A program made the position numbers and the translations under genes. Below, piece by piece: positions 49,138-56,916 of a stretch of 64,000 nt of DNA. The DNA comes from JAAYPI01 sp036734385 (GTDB lineage Bacteria > Bacteroidota > Bacteroidia > Bacteroidales > Paludibacteraceae): NCBI GenBank assembly GCA_036734385.1, contig DAIMYQ010000003.1:1-64000 (forward strand), in the 5' to 3' direction. The stretch's first letter is position 1. Each line of letters starts with the position of its first letter. The notes below the pieces were generated by a model. That model saw nothing but the letters and a program-made list of their open reading frames with translations. It was not told the DNA's origin and did no database searches.

Positions 49138-50082
49138 TCAATTATCTAATATTTTTCTTACTTTTTCTTGGTCTGACGAAAGTTGAATAGATAAAGCTTC
49201 TTTGCTAACAAATTTCACTTCTTTTCGGAGAAATGCGATGAAGTAAACTTTGATTTGTTGTTCATAAATATTTTGGTCGAAGTCTAGTATATGAACCTCG
49301 ATGGTCTTTTCGTTACTTTCATTAAAAGTAGGTCGAGAACCAATGTTTGCCATTCCTTTGTATTTTTTACCTTTAATTTCTACAAAAACGGCATATACTC
49401 CGTCCATGGGAATCAGTAAGTGTGTATCCGATATTTTTAGATTAGCAGTGGGAAAGCCTATCGTTCTACCTATTTGAAAACCTTTAACCACAGTGCCTTT
49501 CAAAAAATAATTGTATCCAAGATAATCGCTTACGGCAGTAATATTTCCTTGCAATATCTCCCGGCGGATAAGAGACGAACTTATACAAACATTATTTTCC
49601 CAATAAGCACCTTCTTCTTCTACTTCTATTCCAAGTGTGTTGCCATAAGATTTATAGGTTTCAAAGCTGTTTTTTTGTGCATCGGAACCAAAATGGTGAT
49701 CATATCCTACCAACAAATATTTAGTATGTAAAGCCTCAAAAAGAATTTCTTTGATGAACTCGGTGGAGGTCAGTTGGGCAAATTTTTTTGTAAAAGGTAA
49801 CATGGCACAAATATCAACAGCTTGTTTTTCCAAAAGACATAGGCGTTCTGCTTGCGTGTTTAATAATTGAGGAATGTAACTTGTTTGTAAGGTTTCTCTT
49901 GGGTGTGCACGAAAGGTAACTACAACCGATTGCAAATGCCGTAGCGTAGCTTCTCGTTTTAGTCTCGATAAAAGAGCAACATGACCCTTGTGTACCCCAT
50001 CAAAAAAGCCAACCGTTACGGCAGAATTTTGGAAAATATCAGAAGGTATTTCGGTTATGATTTTCATGTTTTTATTGCTCAA
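49138..50082 (-). CDS. ribF: Bifunctional riboflavin kinase/FAD synthetase
   Basis: 314 residues, convergent with pepD with only 5 bp between stops. It makes FMN and then FAD. N-terminal FMN adenylyltransferase: 'VTVGFFDGVHKGHVALL' and 'GYDHHFGSDAQKN'. C-terminal riboflavin kinase: 'GFQIGRTIGFPTANLKISD' and 'GVYAVFVEIKGKKYKGMANI' with 'RPTFNE'. Full length. It supplies the FAD used by SdhA and others. Confidence 0.93.
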   Translation of the reverse strand: MSNKNMKIITEIPSDIFQNSAVTVGFFDGVHKGHVALLSRLKREATLRHLQSVVVTFRAHPRETLQTSYIPQLLNTQAERLCLLEKQAVDICAMLPFTKKFAQLTSTEFIKEILFEALHTKYLLVGYDHHFGSDAQKNSFETYKSYGNTLGIEVEEEGAYWENNVCISSSLIRREILQGNITAVSDYLGYNYFLKGTVVKGFQIGRTIGFPTANLKISDTHLLIPMDGVYAVFVEIKGKKYKGMANIGSRPTFNESNEKTIEVHILDFDQNIYEQQIKVYFIAFLRKEVKFVSKEALSIQLSSDQEKVRKILDN

Positions 50083-50092
50083 AAATATAAAA

Positions 50093-50707
50093 CTAGAGCA
50101 AAGATACGAACAAATGCGAAAAGTCTTCCTGTTCTTTTGCCAAATACGTCTGAAATTTCAATCCTTTAGCCATTTCGATATTTGTCCTTCCATCGTCAAT
50201 AAACAAACTTTCTTGAGGAAGGATGGCGGAGTCTCGAATCATAAAATCAAATATTTCCTTTGCCGGTTTGTTTTGATGTATCTCATAAGACAAGTAACAT
50301 TTGTCAAAATAATCAGATAAATTATGCCCGTCCTTTTCAAAATACTTGCGTTTTATTTCCGGAAAGTGGATTGCATTTGTATTGCTAAGCATAAACACTT
50401 TGTAGCTTTTTTTCAGTTCAAGGAGCAAATCCAATTTTTTTTGTGGAATATCCAACAAGAAGGCAAACCATGCTTCTTTTATTTCTTCATCATCAATATT
50501 TTTCTTTACTTTTTCCCTTATTATTGCGTAAAATTTCTCGGGGCTAATAGTACCTCTTTCTAACTGGAGGAAAAAATCAGCTTGAACATATTCGCCAATA
50601 AAATTTTCCACATCCTCAAATCCCAACTTTTTAAAAGCATTGATGCAAGCCTGCTTATTCAAATCAATAAGGACTCCGCCCATATCAAAAACTATATTTT
50701 TCAGCAT
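50093..50707 (-). CDS. HAD-family hydrolase (YihX/epoxide-hydrolase-N type)
   Basis: 204 residues. Motif I 'VFDMGGVLIDLN' has the nucleophile Asp but Gly at the usual second-Asp position, as in the YihX group. Motif II is 'MLSNTNAIH', motif III 'KPAKEIFDFM', and motif IV 'LFIDDGRTNIEMAKGLKFQT'. The cap is alpha-helical. A phosphatase acting on sugar phosphates or FMN is plausible, given ribF 10 bp downstream, but the substrate is not known. Confidence 0.85.
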   Translation of the reverse strand: MLKNIVFDMGGVLIDLNKQACINAFKKLGFEDVENFIGEYVQADFFLQLERGTISPEKFYAIIREKVKKNIDDEEIKEAWFAFLLDIPQKKLDLLLELKKSYKVFMLSNTNAIHFPEIKRKYFEKDGHNLSDYFDKCYLSYEIHQNKPAKEIFDFMIRDSAILPQESLFIDDGRTNIEMAKGLKFQTYLAKEQEDFSHLFVSLL

Positions 50708-50721
50708 ATTTTGATGTAAAA

Positions 50722-50753
50722 TTTGTCGATTTTCAAAAAAAAAATTACCTTTG
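50722..50753 (+). promoter_or_regulatory. Promoter of the tRNA gene
   Basis: TTTG (50722-50725), 20-base spacer, TACCTTTG (50746-50753), both consensus. A small hairpin (GCTTC-TTAG-GAAGC, 50759-50772) begins the leader, and the tRNA starts at 50792. Confidence 0.75.
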
Positions 50754-50791
50754 TCTCCGCTTCTTAGGAAGCAGACAATTAATTTTGTTTC

Positions 50792-50868
50792 GGGCCTATA
50801 GCTCAGTTGGTTAGAGCACCGGACTCATAACCCGTAGGTCCTTGGTTCAAGTCCAAGTGGGCCCACCA
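50792..50868 (+). tRNA. tRNA with anticodon CAT (Met, or Ile after lysidine modification)
   Basis: 77 nt with encoded CCA. Acceptor GGGCCTA/TGGGCCC (one G-U), D arm GCTC/GAGC, T arm CTTGG/CCAAG with TTCAAGT loop, anticodon loop CTCATAA. The anticodon stem CCGGA/CCCGT has only three Watson-Crick pairs (A-C and C-T mismatches at its ends). CAT is read as elongator Met, initiator Met or Ile2; the acceptor start G-C pair argues against initiator. The choice between Met and Ile2 is not decided here. Confidence 0.92.
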
Positions 50869-50872
50869 AATG

Positions 50873-50902
50873 AAAAAGGAGAGTTTATGCTCTTCTTTTT
50901 TT
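50873..50902 (+). terminator. Terminator after the tRNA
   Basis: AAAAAGGAGAG, loop TTTATG, CTCTTCTTTTT, then TT. Eleven pairs with one G-U. Between this and 51136 no gene is seen; the stretch is AT-rich. Confidence 0.75.
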
Positions 50903-51136
50903 ATTTAAGTCATCTTTAGGAAAACCCTTAGCTTTTTCAGCTTCCTTCAAGGTGCAAAGAAACAACATTTTGAAAAGACTAACCATCCTTTTGTTACATT
51001 TATTTCTATCTCAGAAAATTTGATAATTGTTTTTCATTTTCTTTAATCAAAGAAATGGAAAATTTTCTTGTTTCAATTCGTACTCTTTTTTTAATAAATT
51101 AAGAAATAGAGATATAATTTTTTAGAATAAAAACAC

Positions 51137-51144
51137 TAGCTTTG
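51137..51144 (+). promoter_or_regulatory. -7 element (TAGCTTTG) before the decarboxylase module
   Basis: TAGCTTTG matches TAnnTTTG, 53 bp before the start at 51197. The -33 region (ATAATTT) is weak. Confidence 0.5.
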
Positions 51145-51196
51145 TTAACTGTTATTATGTCCTGAATTTGAACTAAGAACCGATAAGTATTTCATT

Positions 51197-51454
51197 ATGG
51201 GAAATTTAGAATTTGCATTAATATTGATCGTCATAGGTGTAATTGTGGTACTTCTGATATTGATAATAATTACGCAAGGGTTGACTATTTTTATTAACAA
51301 ATACATACCAGAAAAATCTACTGTTGTTAGTAAAAAAGAAAAAAATGTTCAACAGAACGTTGTTAACCCTACTATTGCTGAAGTTATTAGTCAAGCTGTG
51401 GGTATTATTACCAACGACAAAGGAAAAGTAATCGGCATAGAAAAAATTAAATAA
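51197..51454 (+). CDS. OadG-like sodium-pump decarboxylase gamma subunit
   Basis: 85 residues with one N-terminal membrane helix (about 5-33, 'LILIVIGVIVVLLILIIITQ') followed by a basic then acidic cytoplasmic tail (KSTVVSKKEKNVQQN). Size, topology and the position directly before an OadA-like gene fit the gamma subunit of Na+-translocating biotin decarboxylases, which ties the carboxyltransferase to the membrane subunit. Sequence identity is too low for a firm family call on its own; neighbour context is the main support. Confidence 0.7.
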   Translation: MGNLEFALILIVIGVIVVLLILIIITQGLTIFINKYIPEKSTVVSKKEKNVQQNVVNPTIAEVISQAVGIITNDKGKVIGIEKIK

Positions 51455-51477
51455 CAACAATAAATAAGACAACAGAA

Positions 51478-53055
51478 ATGGAAAGAGAAATCAAGTTTTG
51501 TTTAGTATATAGGGACATGTGGCAAAGTGCTGGAAAGTACGTACCGCGGGTTGATCAGTTGGTTCGTGTAGCTCCCGAAATAATCAATATGGGTTGTTTT
51601 GCTCGTGTGGAAACTAATGGAGGAGGATTTGAACAAGTCAATTTATTGTTTGGCGAAAATCCTAACGTGGCAGTTCGTCAATGGTGTAAACCTTTCAGAG
51701 AAGCCGGAATTCAAACTCAATTGCTTGATCGTACCTTAAACGGGTTGCGCATGAGTCCTGTTCCAGTGGACGTTCGTAAGTTGTTTTACAAAGTAAAAAA
51801 AGCACAAGGGACAGATATCGCACGTTCTTTTTGCGGATTAAATGATCCTCGTAATATCATTGCTTCCATTAAATATGCAAAAGAAGCCGGAATGATTGCT
51901 CAGGCAGCGTTGTCCATCACGGTATCTAAAGTTCATACAGTTGAGTATTATTGCAACCTTGCTGATGAATTAATCGCTAATGGTGCTGATGAAATTTGTT
52001 TAAAAGATATGGCCGGTATCGGAAGACCTGCTTCCTTAGGAAAAATTGTATCCTACATCAAAACAAAATATCCTCAAATTATAGTTCAATATCACGGACA
52101 AACTGGTCCCGGATTTACTCCCGCATCTATTCTTGAGGTATGTAGGGCAGGATGTGATATAATTGATGTTGGAATGGAACCTCTGTCATGGGGAACAGGG
52201 CATGCAGATGTAATCATGGTGCGTGAAATGTTGAAAGATGCGGGTTTCAAAGTGCCTGAAATCAATATGGATGCTTATATGAAAGCTCGTGCCTTGACAC
52301 AAGAATTTATGGATGATTTCTTGGGATATTTCATTCCTGAATCAAATCGTCGTTTACAATCGCTACTCATCGGTCCAGGACTTCCAGGCGGTATGATGGG
52401 TAGTTTGATGAATGACTTAAAGGATAATTTGACGGTTATAAATAAGTCTTTTCAGAAACAAGGAAAACCTGAAATTACAACAGGTGATTTGTTGATTCGT
52501 TTGTTTGATGAAGTCGCTTATGTCTGGCCACGAGTAGGTTTTCCTCCATTAGTAACACCATATTCTCAATATGTAAAGAATCTTGCCATTTTTAATATTA
52601 TGCAAATGGCAAATGGTCAAGAACGTTGGACAATGATTCCTGATGTTGTTTGGGATATGATTCTAGGTAAATCCGGTAAATTACCCGGTGAGGTTGCACC
52701 TGAGATTGTTGAATTGGCAAAACAACAAAATCGTGAATTTTTTACTGGTGATCCCCAGTCTTTGTTTCCTGACAAATTGGAAGATTTCCGCAAAGAGATG
52801 AAAGAATCAGGGTGGGATTGCGGAAAAGACGATGAAGAATTGTTTGAGTTGGCAATGCATCCCGAACAATACCGTGCTTATAAATCAGGAAAAGCAAAGG
52901 CTAATTTCAATGCTGAACTTGCAAAAGAAAAAGCCAAGAAGAATCCTCCAATTGTAGCTCATTCTGCTCCTTTGCCTGAGACGTTAACCATAAACGTAGA
53001 TGGAGGAGTATATAAAGTTGCCATTGCTTATGGCAATGAAGTAAAAAACAATTAA
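51478..53055 (+). CDS. Biotin-dependent carboxyltransferase (OadA/PycB-type), without biotin domain
   Basis: 525 residues. The TIM-barrel HMGL-like domain has 'YRDMWQSAGKYVPR' (usual RDxHQS), 'VETNGGGFEQVNLLFGENP', carboxylated Lys in 'EICLKDMAGIGRP', and 'VQYHGQTGPGFTPAS', where pyruvate carboxylases have H-x-H. The C-terminal half has the PYC/OADA domain ('GPGLPGGMMGSL', 'YVWPRVGFPPLVTPYSQYV'). It ends in 'ITINVDGG'-like sequence (LTINVDGGVYKVAIAYG) with no M-K-M biotin site, so the biotin carrier must be a separate protein. It would transfer CO2 from a substrate such as oxaloacetate to biotin. No beta subunit is nearby. Confidence 0.85.
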   Translation: MEREIKFCLVYRDMWQSAGKYVPRVDQLVRVAPEIINMGCFARVETNGGGFEQVNLLFGENPNVAVRQWCKPFREAGIQTQLLDRTLNGLRMSPVPVDVRKLFYKVKKAQGTDIARSFCGLNDPRNIIASIKYAKEAGMIAQAALSITVSKVHTVEYYCNLADELIANGADEICLKDMAGIGRPASLGKIVSYIKTKYPQIIVQYHGQTGPGFTPASILEVCRAGCDIIDVGMEPLSWGTGHADVIMVREMLKDAGFKVPEINMDAYMKARALTQEFMDDFLGYFIPESNRRLQSLLIGPGLPGGMMGSLMNDLKDNLTVINKSFQKQGKPEITTGDLLIRLFDEVAYVWPRVGFPPLVTPYSQYVKNLAIFNIMQMANGQERWTMIPDVVWDMILGKSGKLPGEVAPEIVELAKQQNREFFTGDPQSLFPDKLEDFRKEMKESGWDCGKDDEELFELAMHPEQYRAYKSGKAKANFNAELAKEKAKKNPPIVAHSAPLPETLTINVDGGVYKVAIAYGNEVKNN

Positions 53056-53084
53056 AAAATCAGAGGGCTACTCGAATAAAAAAT

Positions 53085-53122
53085 AAAAGGGATGTTCTAT
53101 ACCTGTGGAACATCCCTTTTTT
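53085..53122. terminator. Bidirectional terminator between the decarboxylase module and the OstA-like gene
   Basis: AAAAGGGATGTTC (53085-53097), 10-base loop, GAACATCCCTTTT (53108-53120) plus TT. Thirteen perfect pairs between convergent genes. Confidence 0.88.
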
Positions 53123-53127
53123 ATTGC

Positions 53128-54702
53128 CTATTTTTCTTTTCGTTTCTTCTTTTGTGGATTTAGCTTTTTATCAAAAGCGATCTTACTTTTCTTTATGTAA
53201 ATATCTTCCTTGTCTTTAGGACGAAGATCCTCATAATCAATCATATTTTTTAGTGTTACAAGGTTTTTGTCCTTTTTTGTTGGAGGTAACATAGTGCCTG
53301 ATGATTGCGGATACATAACGATTTTTTCAACCTTGTTTTTCTTATTGAGATAGATGGTTAGGAAACCACTTTCCGCTTTGTTTGTTCCTACTTCTTTTAG
53401 GTTGTCTTTAATGTAGTAGATTGATTGAGCATTTCCGACTACATCAATTTTATATAGGTGATTGTTTTTTACGTAACCTGTTATCATTTTTCCCGATATT
53501 TGGTTGTATGTAGCCGTGTCTTCCTTTGAAAGCATGAAGCCCATATCTTCTACAATGAATTTTTCGACACCCCTATTTTTCGAAAATACTTGTATCGTTT
53601 TTCCTGTAATTTGATTTTTATCGCTCCAAATGATAGGAGAGTTATACATATTTAGGATAGAGTCTTTTGTATTATACGCTAAAGAGTCACATAAACCTTG
53701 AAAATCTTTTTGCCAGAATTGAACGTTGTGGCAAGCATTTATATGGGAAATAGTTGAATCTGTACGGTAAAAAATGGTGTCTGCAGTTAGAAATAAAGTG
53801 TCTTTTGAGGAATGTTCGTAAAACGTTGCATGGCGTGTAATAAATCCTTTTTCTTTTTTCTTGTTGAATTTGCCATAATTACCACCTACTGAAATTTGTT
53901 GAACAGAATCCGTTAATAACACATGTGAAAAGGCTTCGGCTATTCCTCTTGCCTTGTCGTAATAAATTGTGTCTCCAACTATTTTTTTGCCACGAGGCTG
54001 TTTAATATAGGATTTTTTAGTAAGCTTTCCGGTTTCTTTTTTCGTGTTATACCATCCCGATTCGGCGTATATTGTTGTACTATCAGATATTATGGTTGAC
54101 GGACCAACAATTTGGGCATACGAAGTAGATGAATTATATATCAAAGAATCTGTTTTCAGGGTGAATTTTTCGTTGGTTAAAACAACACGTTTCTGAAAGG
54201 TGGAAATCTTCGTTTTTGGGTAATAATTACCCTCTATGGAGGTCAAGACATCTCCTTTATCAACCATTTTCCCTGAATTATAATAATGAACTACATTATT
54301 TTTTTTATCATAGTCTAAAAAGTTAGTTGTCAATGTCATCTTTCGATTCACCATTCGGACATTCTTCCTCATTTGAGCCACTTCTGTATTTCCATTATAG
54401 AAAAGATGACTGCCGTATATGGTAAGAGAGTCTGCTTGCACAATTTTTACATTTCCATAGGCATCAATGGAATTTTTTTTCTCGTAAAAAAATGCAGTAT
54501 CACAGTAAAGCAAGAGATTTCCATGTCTAAAACGTACTTTTCCTCTCAAAAATTGACAATCCGTACGTATATTTTGGTCAAAGGAAAGTGTTTCGCAGGA
54601 CTCTAAGAAAACAGTTGATGCTTCTACTGTACCGAAAATGAATAAAAAAAAGAATAAGCAGGAGCAGGAAAGGAGACGTTTCATAAATATTTTCAGTTTC
54701 AT
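53128..54702 (-). CDS. OstA/LptA-like envelope protein
   Basis: 524 residues. A hydrophobic signal (MKRLLSCSCLFFFLFIFGTV; ATG at 54684 or the upstream one at 54702) is followed by a repeated beta-jellyroll of the OstA type: strands such as 'VRFRHGNLLLYCDTAFFYEK', 'YGNVKIVQADSLTIYGSHLF', 'VRMVNRKMTLTTNFLDYD' recur through about residue 470. It ends in a Lys-rich tail (LNPQKKKRKEK). Such proteins form a periplasmic bridge for LPS transport in the Lpt system; that this one does so is inferred. Its start lies 2 bp from the SurA-like gene. Confidence 0.78.
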   Translation of the reverse strand: MKLKIFMKRLLSCSCLFFFLFIFGTVEASTVFLESCETLSFDQNIRTDCQFLRGKVRFRHGNLLLYCDTAFFYEKKNSIDAYGNVKIVQADSLTIYGSHLFYNGNTEVAQMRKNVRMVNRKMTLTTNFLDYDKKNNVVHYYNSGKMVDKGDVLTSIEGNYYPKTKISTFQKRVVLTNEKFTLKTDSLIYNSSTSYAQIVGPSTIISDSTTIYAESGWYNTKKETGKLTKKSYIKQPRGKKIVGDTIYYDKARGIAEAFSHVLLTDSVQQISVGGNYGKFNKKKEKGFITRHATFYEHSSKDTLFLTADTIFYRTDSTISHINACHNVQFWQKDFQGLCDSLAYNTKDSILNMYNSPIIWSDKNQITGKTIQVFSKNRGVEKFIVEDMGFMLSKEDTATYNQISGKMITGYVKNNHLYKIDVVGNAQSIYYIKDNLKEVGTNKAESGFLTIYLNKKNKVEKIVMYPQSSGTMLPPTKKDKNLVTLKNMIDYEDLRPKDKEDIYIKKSKIAFDKKLNPQKKKRKEK

Positions 54703-54704
54703 TT

Positions 54705-56054
54705 TTATTTTTTAATCCAATTTGAATACTTGAATTCACAATTGCTGAATTCAGGATCAATATGGATATATGTTTCGGCTTGTTTTTTGATAATCCATTG
54801 TTCTAATACTTCTGCACTTTTTTTGTTAGTTAGTACGGTTTTCAATTCTTGGAAGTCGTCTTCCGGATTTGCCAAATGTGCTTTAATTTTTGATTTTACA
54901 CGAGCGATGGCAACAACTTGTTTTCCCACCTCATTTGTGTAAACAAACGGTTTGGATATTTCGCCGATGTTGAGTGAATATATTTCTTTTGCAATTTCTG
55001 CGGGAAGTTCTTGATATTGAAATTTAGAATTCCCTACAGTTTTATTAATCATTAAACCTCCATTTTGTTTAGTGTTTTTATCTTCGGAATATTTTAATAC
55101 GGTTTGTTCAAAGGTAATTTTTCCTTTCCTTATTTCTTGGCTAAGGCTATCCAATTTTTTCATGGCAACGTTTTTTTGTTCGTAAGAAATTTGGGGTTTT
55201 AGTAAAATGTGTCTACAGTTCACTTGGTCGCCCTTCTTCTCAATCAACTGAATAATATGGTATCCAAATTCAGTTTCGATAATGCGTGACACTTTGGTCG
55301 GATCATAAAGAGAAAAAGCTGCATTGGCGAATTCTGGAGTTAGCATTCCTTTTCCTTTAAATCCTAGTTCGCCCCCTTGTAAGGCTGAACCCCTATCTTC
55401 GGAATATAAAATAGCCAAGGTTGAAAATTGATATTCACCGGATTCTATCTTTTCACGGAAATCGCGTAATTGACTTTTTACTCGTTCTTTTTCGGCATTA
55501 GTAATTTCAGGCGAAACAACCACAACTTGAACTTCTACTTGTTCCGGAACAGTTGGAATGCTATCTTTAGGCAGTCCAGCATAGAATTTATTAATATCTT
55601 GAGGTGTTACTTTTATATTCTTGGTAATTCTTTGTTGCATTTCTTGCATTAACATTTGTTCCGAAACTACTTTAGTGAGGTCTTCTCGCATTTTAGACAT
55701 TGGTTTATTGAAATATTCCTCCACCTTTTCTTTTGACCCTAGGTGTTCAGTGAAATATTGAATTCTTCCATCAACCTGTTGTTTAATGGTTGACTCGGAA
55801 ACCTCTACGCTGTCAATTTTGGCTTGTGCTATAAACAGTTTTTGTAAAGCCATTTGTTCAGCGACAGTACAATATGGGTCACCTTCAAATTTTGTTTTTT
55901 CGTATTTCATCCTCATGATTTCTGTCTCAATTTCCGATTTGAGTATTGGTTCATCACCAACCACCCAGACTACTTTGTCAACTACAAGATTTTGAGCTGA
56001 TAATTCAAGAGATGTAAATAATAAGAAAATGAGAAGAAGAGGTTTGTTTAACAT
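54705..56054 (-). CDS. SurA-like periplasmic peptidyl-prolyl isomerase
   Basis: 449 residues. The signal peptide ends near 'SLELSAQN'. The N-terminal SurA chaperone helices ('KVVWVVGDEPILKSEIETEI') are followed by two parvulin-type domains, at about 172-280 ('YSEDRGSALQGGELGFKGKG' and 'ETEFGYHIIQLIEK') and about 283-390 ('NCRHILLKPQISYEQKNVAM', 'YSEDKNTKQNGGLMINKTVG'), the second more divergent. SurA escorts barrel proteins to BAM. In a row with two other SurA-like genes and the OstA-like gene. Confidence 0.86.
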   Translation of the reverse strand: MLNKPLLLIFLLFTSLELSAQNLVVDKVVWVVGDEPILKSEIETEIMRMKYEKTKFEGDPYCTVAEQMALQKLFIAQAKIDSVEVSESTIKQQVDGRIQYFTEHLGSKEKVEEYFNKPMSKMREDLTKVVSEQMLMQEMQQRITKNIKVTPQDINKFYAGLPKDSIPTVPEQVEVQVVVVSPEITNAEKERVKSQLRDFREKIESGEYQFSTLAILYSEDRGSALQGGELGFKGKGMLTPEFANAAFSLYDPTKVSRIIETEFGYHIIQLIEKKGDQVNCRHILLKPQISYEQKNVAMKKLDSLSQEIRKGKITFEQTVLKYSEDKNTKQNGGLMINKTVGNSKFQYQELPAEIAKEIYSLNIGEISKPFVYTNEVGKQVVAIARVKSKIKAHLANPEDDFQELKTVLTNKKSAEVLEQWIIKKQAETYIHIDPEFSNCEFKYSNWIKK

Positions 56055-56066
56055 GATGTCAGACTT

Positions 56067-56912
56067 TTATTTTTTGTTGAAGAAGGTAATTTTTTTCTTT
56101 TTTAAAGCATTGTTATATAAATTGTCTTGAAATTCATTTATAAAATGTGTTTTTTCCCTGTGAGCTAAAATGTTGGCTATTTTTTGTTGTGCAATTTCAT
56201 ATGGTTCAACAGTTCCGGGCGAGCACTTTCCTGTGATTCGCAAGAAATAGCGATAAGAACTGTCTTTTTGTGTAATAAATCCACGTGTTAACATGGGATC
56301 ATTAGAATCCATGTGTTGTGGTAACAGTTTGTCTATCTTATAGAAGAGAGTCCAAGAATCCATGAATATATTGTATGAAGATGCGTACTTAATACAATAT
56401 TTTTCGATATGTTCGAGCGATACATCATTAATTTCAGTAAGCCATTTCGCGAGTTGTTCTTGGTTAGGTGCATTACTCGGAAGTTTGATATAAATACCTT
56501 TTATGATAGGTTCATCCAAGATGAAATTTTCCTTTTCTTTTTCGTACACATCTTGAGACTCTTCTTGGCTGATATTCTTTAAATTTTGATTAATAAGACC
56601 TTGTTGGTATTCATTTATAATCAATTCTTTTCGATATTCTTCTGTAAGTTTATCAATTTTTTCAGACGATTTAATATTTTCATCTGCTTTTTCGAATAAC
56701 AAAACATTAATAGCCCATTTCTTCTTATAGTTTTCGACAAATGCGATACTATCTGTGTCCGATAATTTTTCTGGAAGTATTTTTTCAATATCCTCTTGGT
56801 ACAAAACTTCTCCATTAACTTCCATTACGGGAGTTTTTTTTGAATCAAAGCTTGATTTATGACAAGAGGATGCCAATAACAAAAATGAGAATATAATTAT
56901 CTCTTTTCGCAT
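56067..56912 (-). CDS. SurA-like lipoprotein without parvulin domain
   Basis: 281 residues. The lipobox 'LLLASSCHKSS' predicts a lipoprotein anchored at Cys17. 'PVMEVNGEVLYQEDIEKIL' is the SurA/PpiD N-terminal chaperone start (V-N-G-x-x-[IL]). The rest is helical, 'YRKELIINEYQQGLINQN' and onward, with no parvulin motifs (no G-x-x-G-G-x-[LM] or F-G-x-H-I). It may be a chaperone-only partner of the two isomerases beside it; function inferred. Confidence 0.7.
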   Translation of the reverse strand: MRKEIIIFSFLLLASSCHKSSFDSKKTPVMEVNGEVLYQEDIEKILPEKLSDTDSIAFVENYKKKWAINVLLFEKADENIKSSEKIDKLTEEYRKELIINEYQQGLINQNLKNISQEESQDVYEKEKENFILDEPIIKGIYIKLPSNAPNQEQLAKWLTEINDVSLEHIEKYCIKYASSYNIFMDSWTLFYKIDKLLPQHMDSNDPMLTRGFITQKDSSYRYFLRITGKCSPGTVEPYEIAQQKIANILAHREKTHFINEFQDNLYNNALKKKKITFFNKK

Positions 56913-56916
56913 TCTT

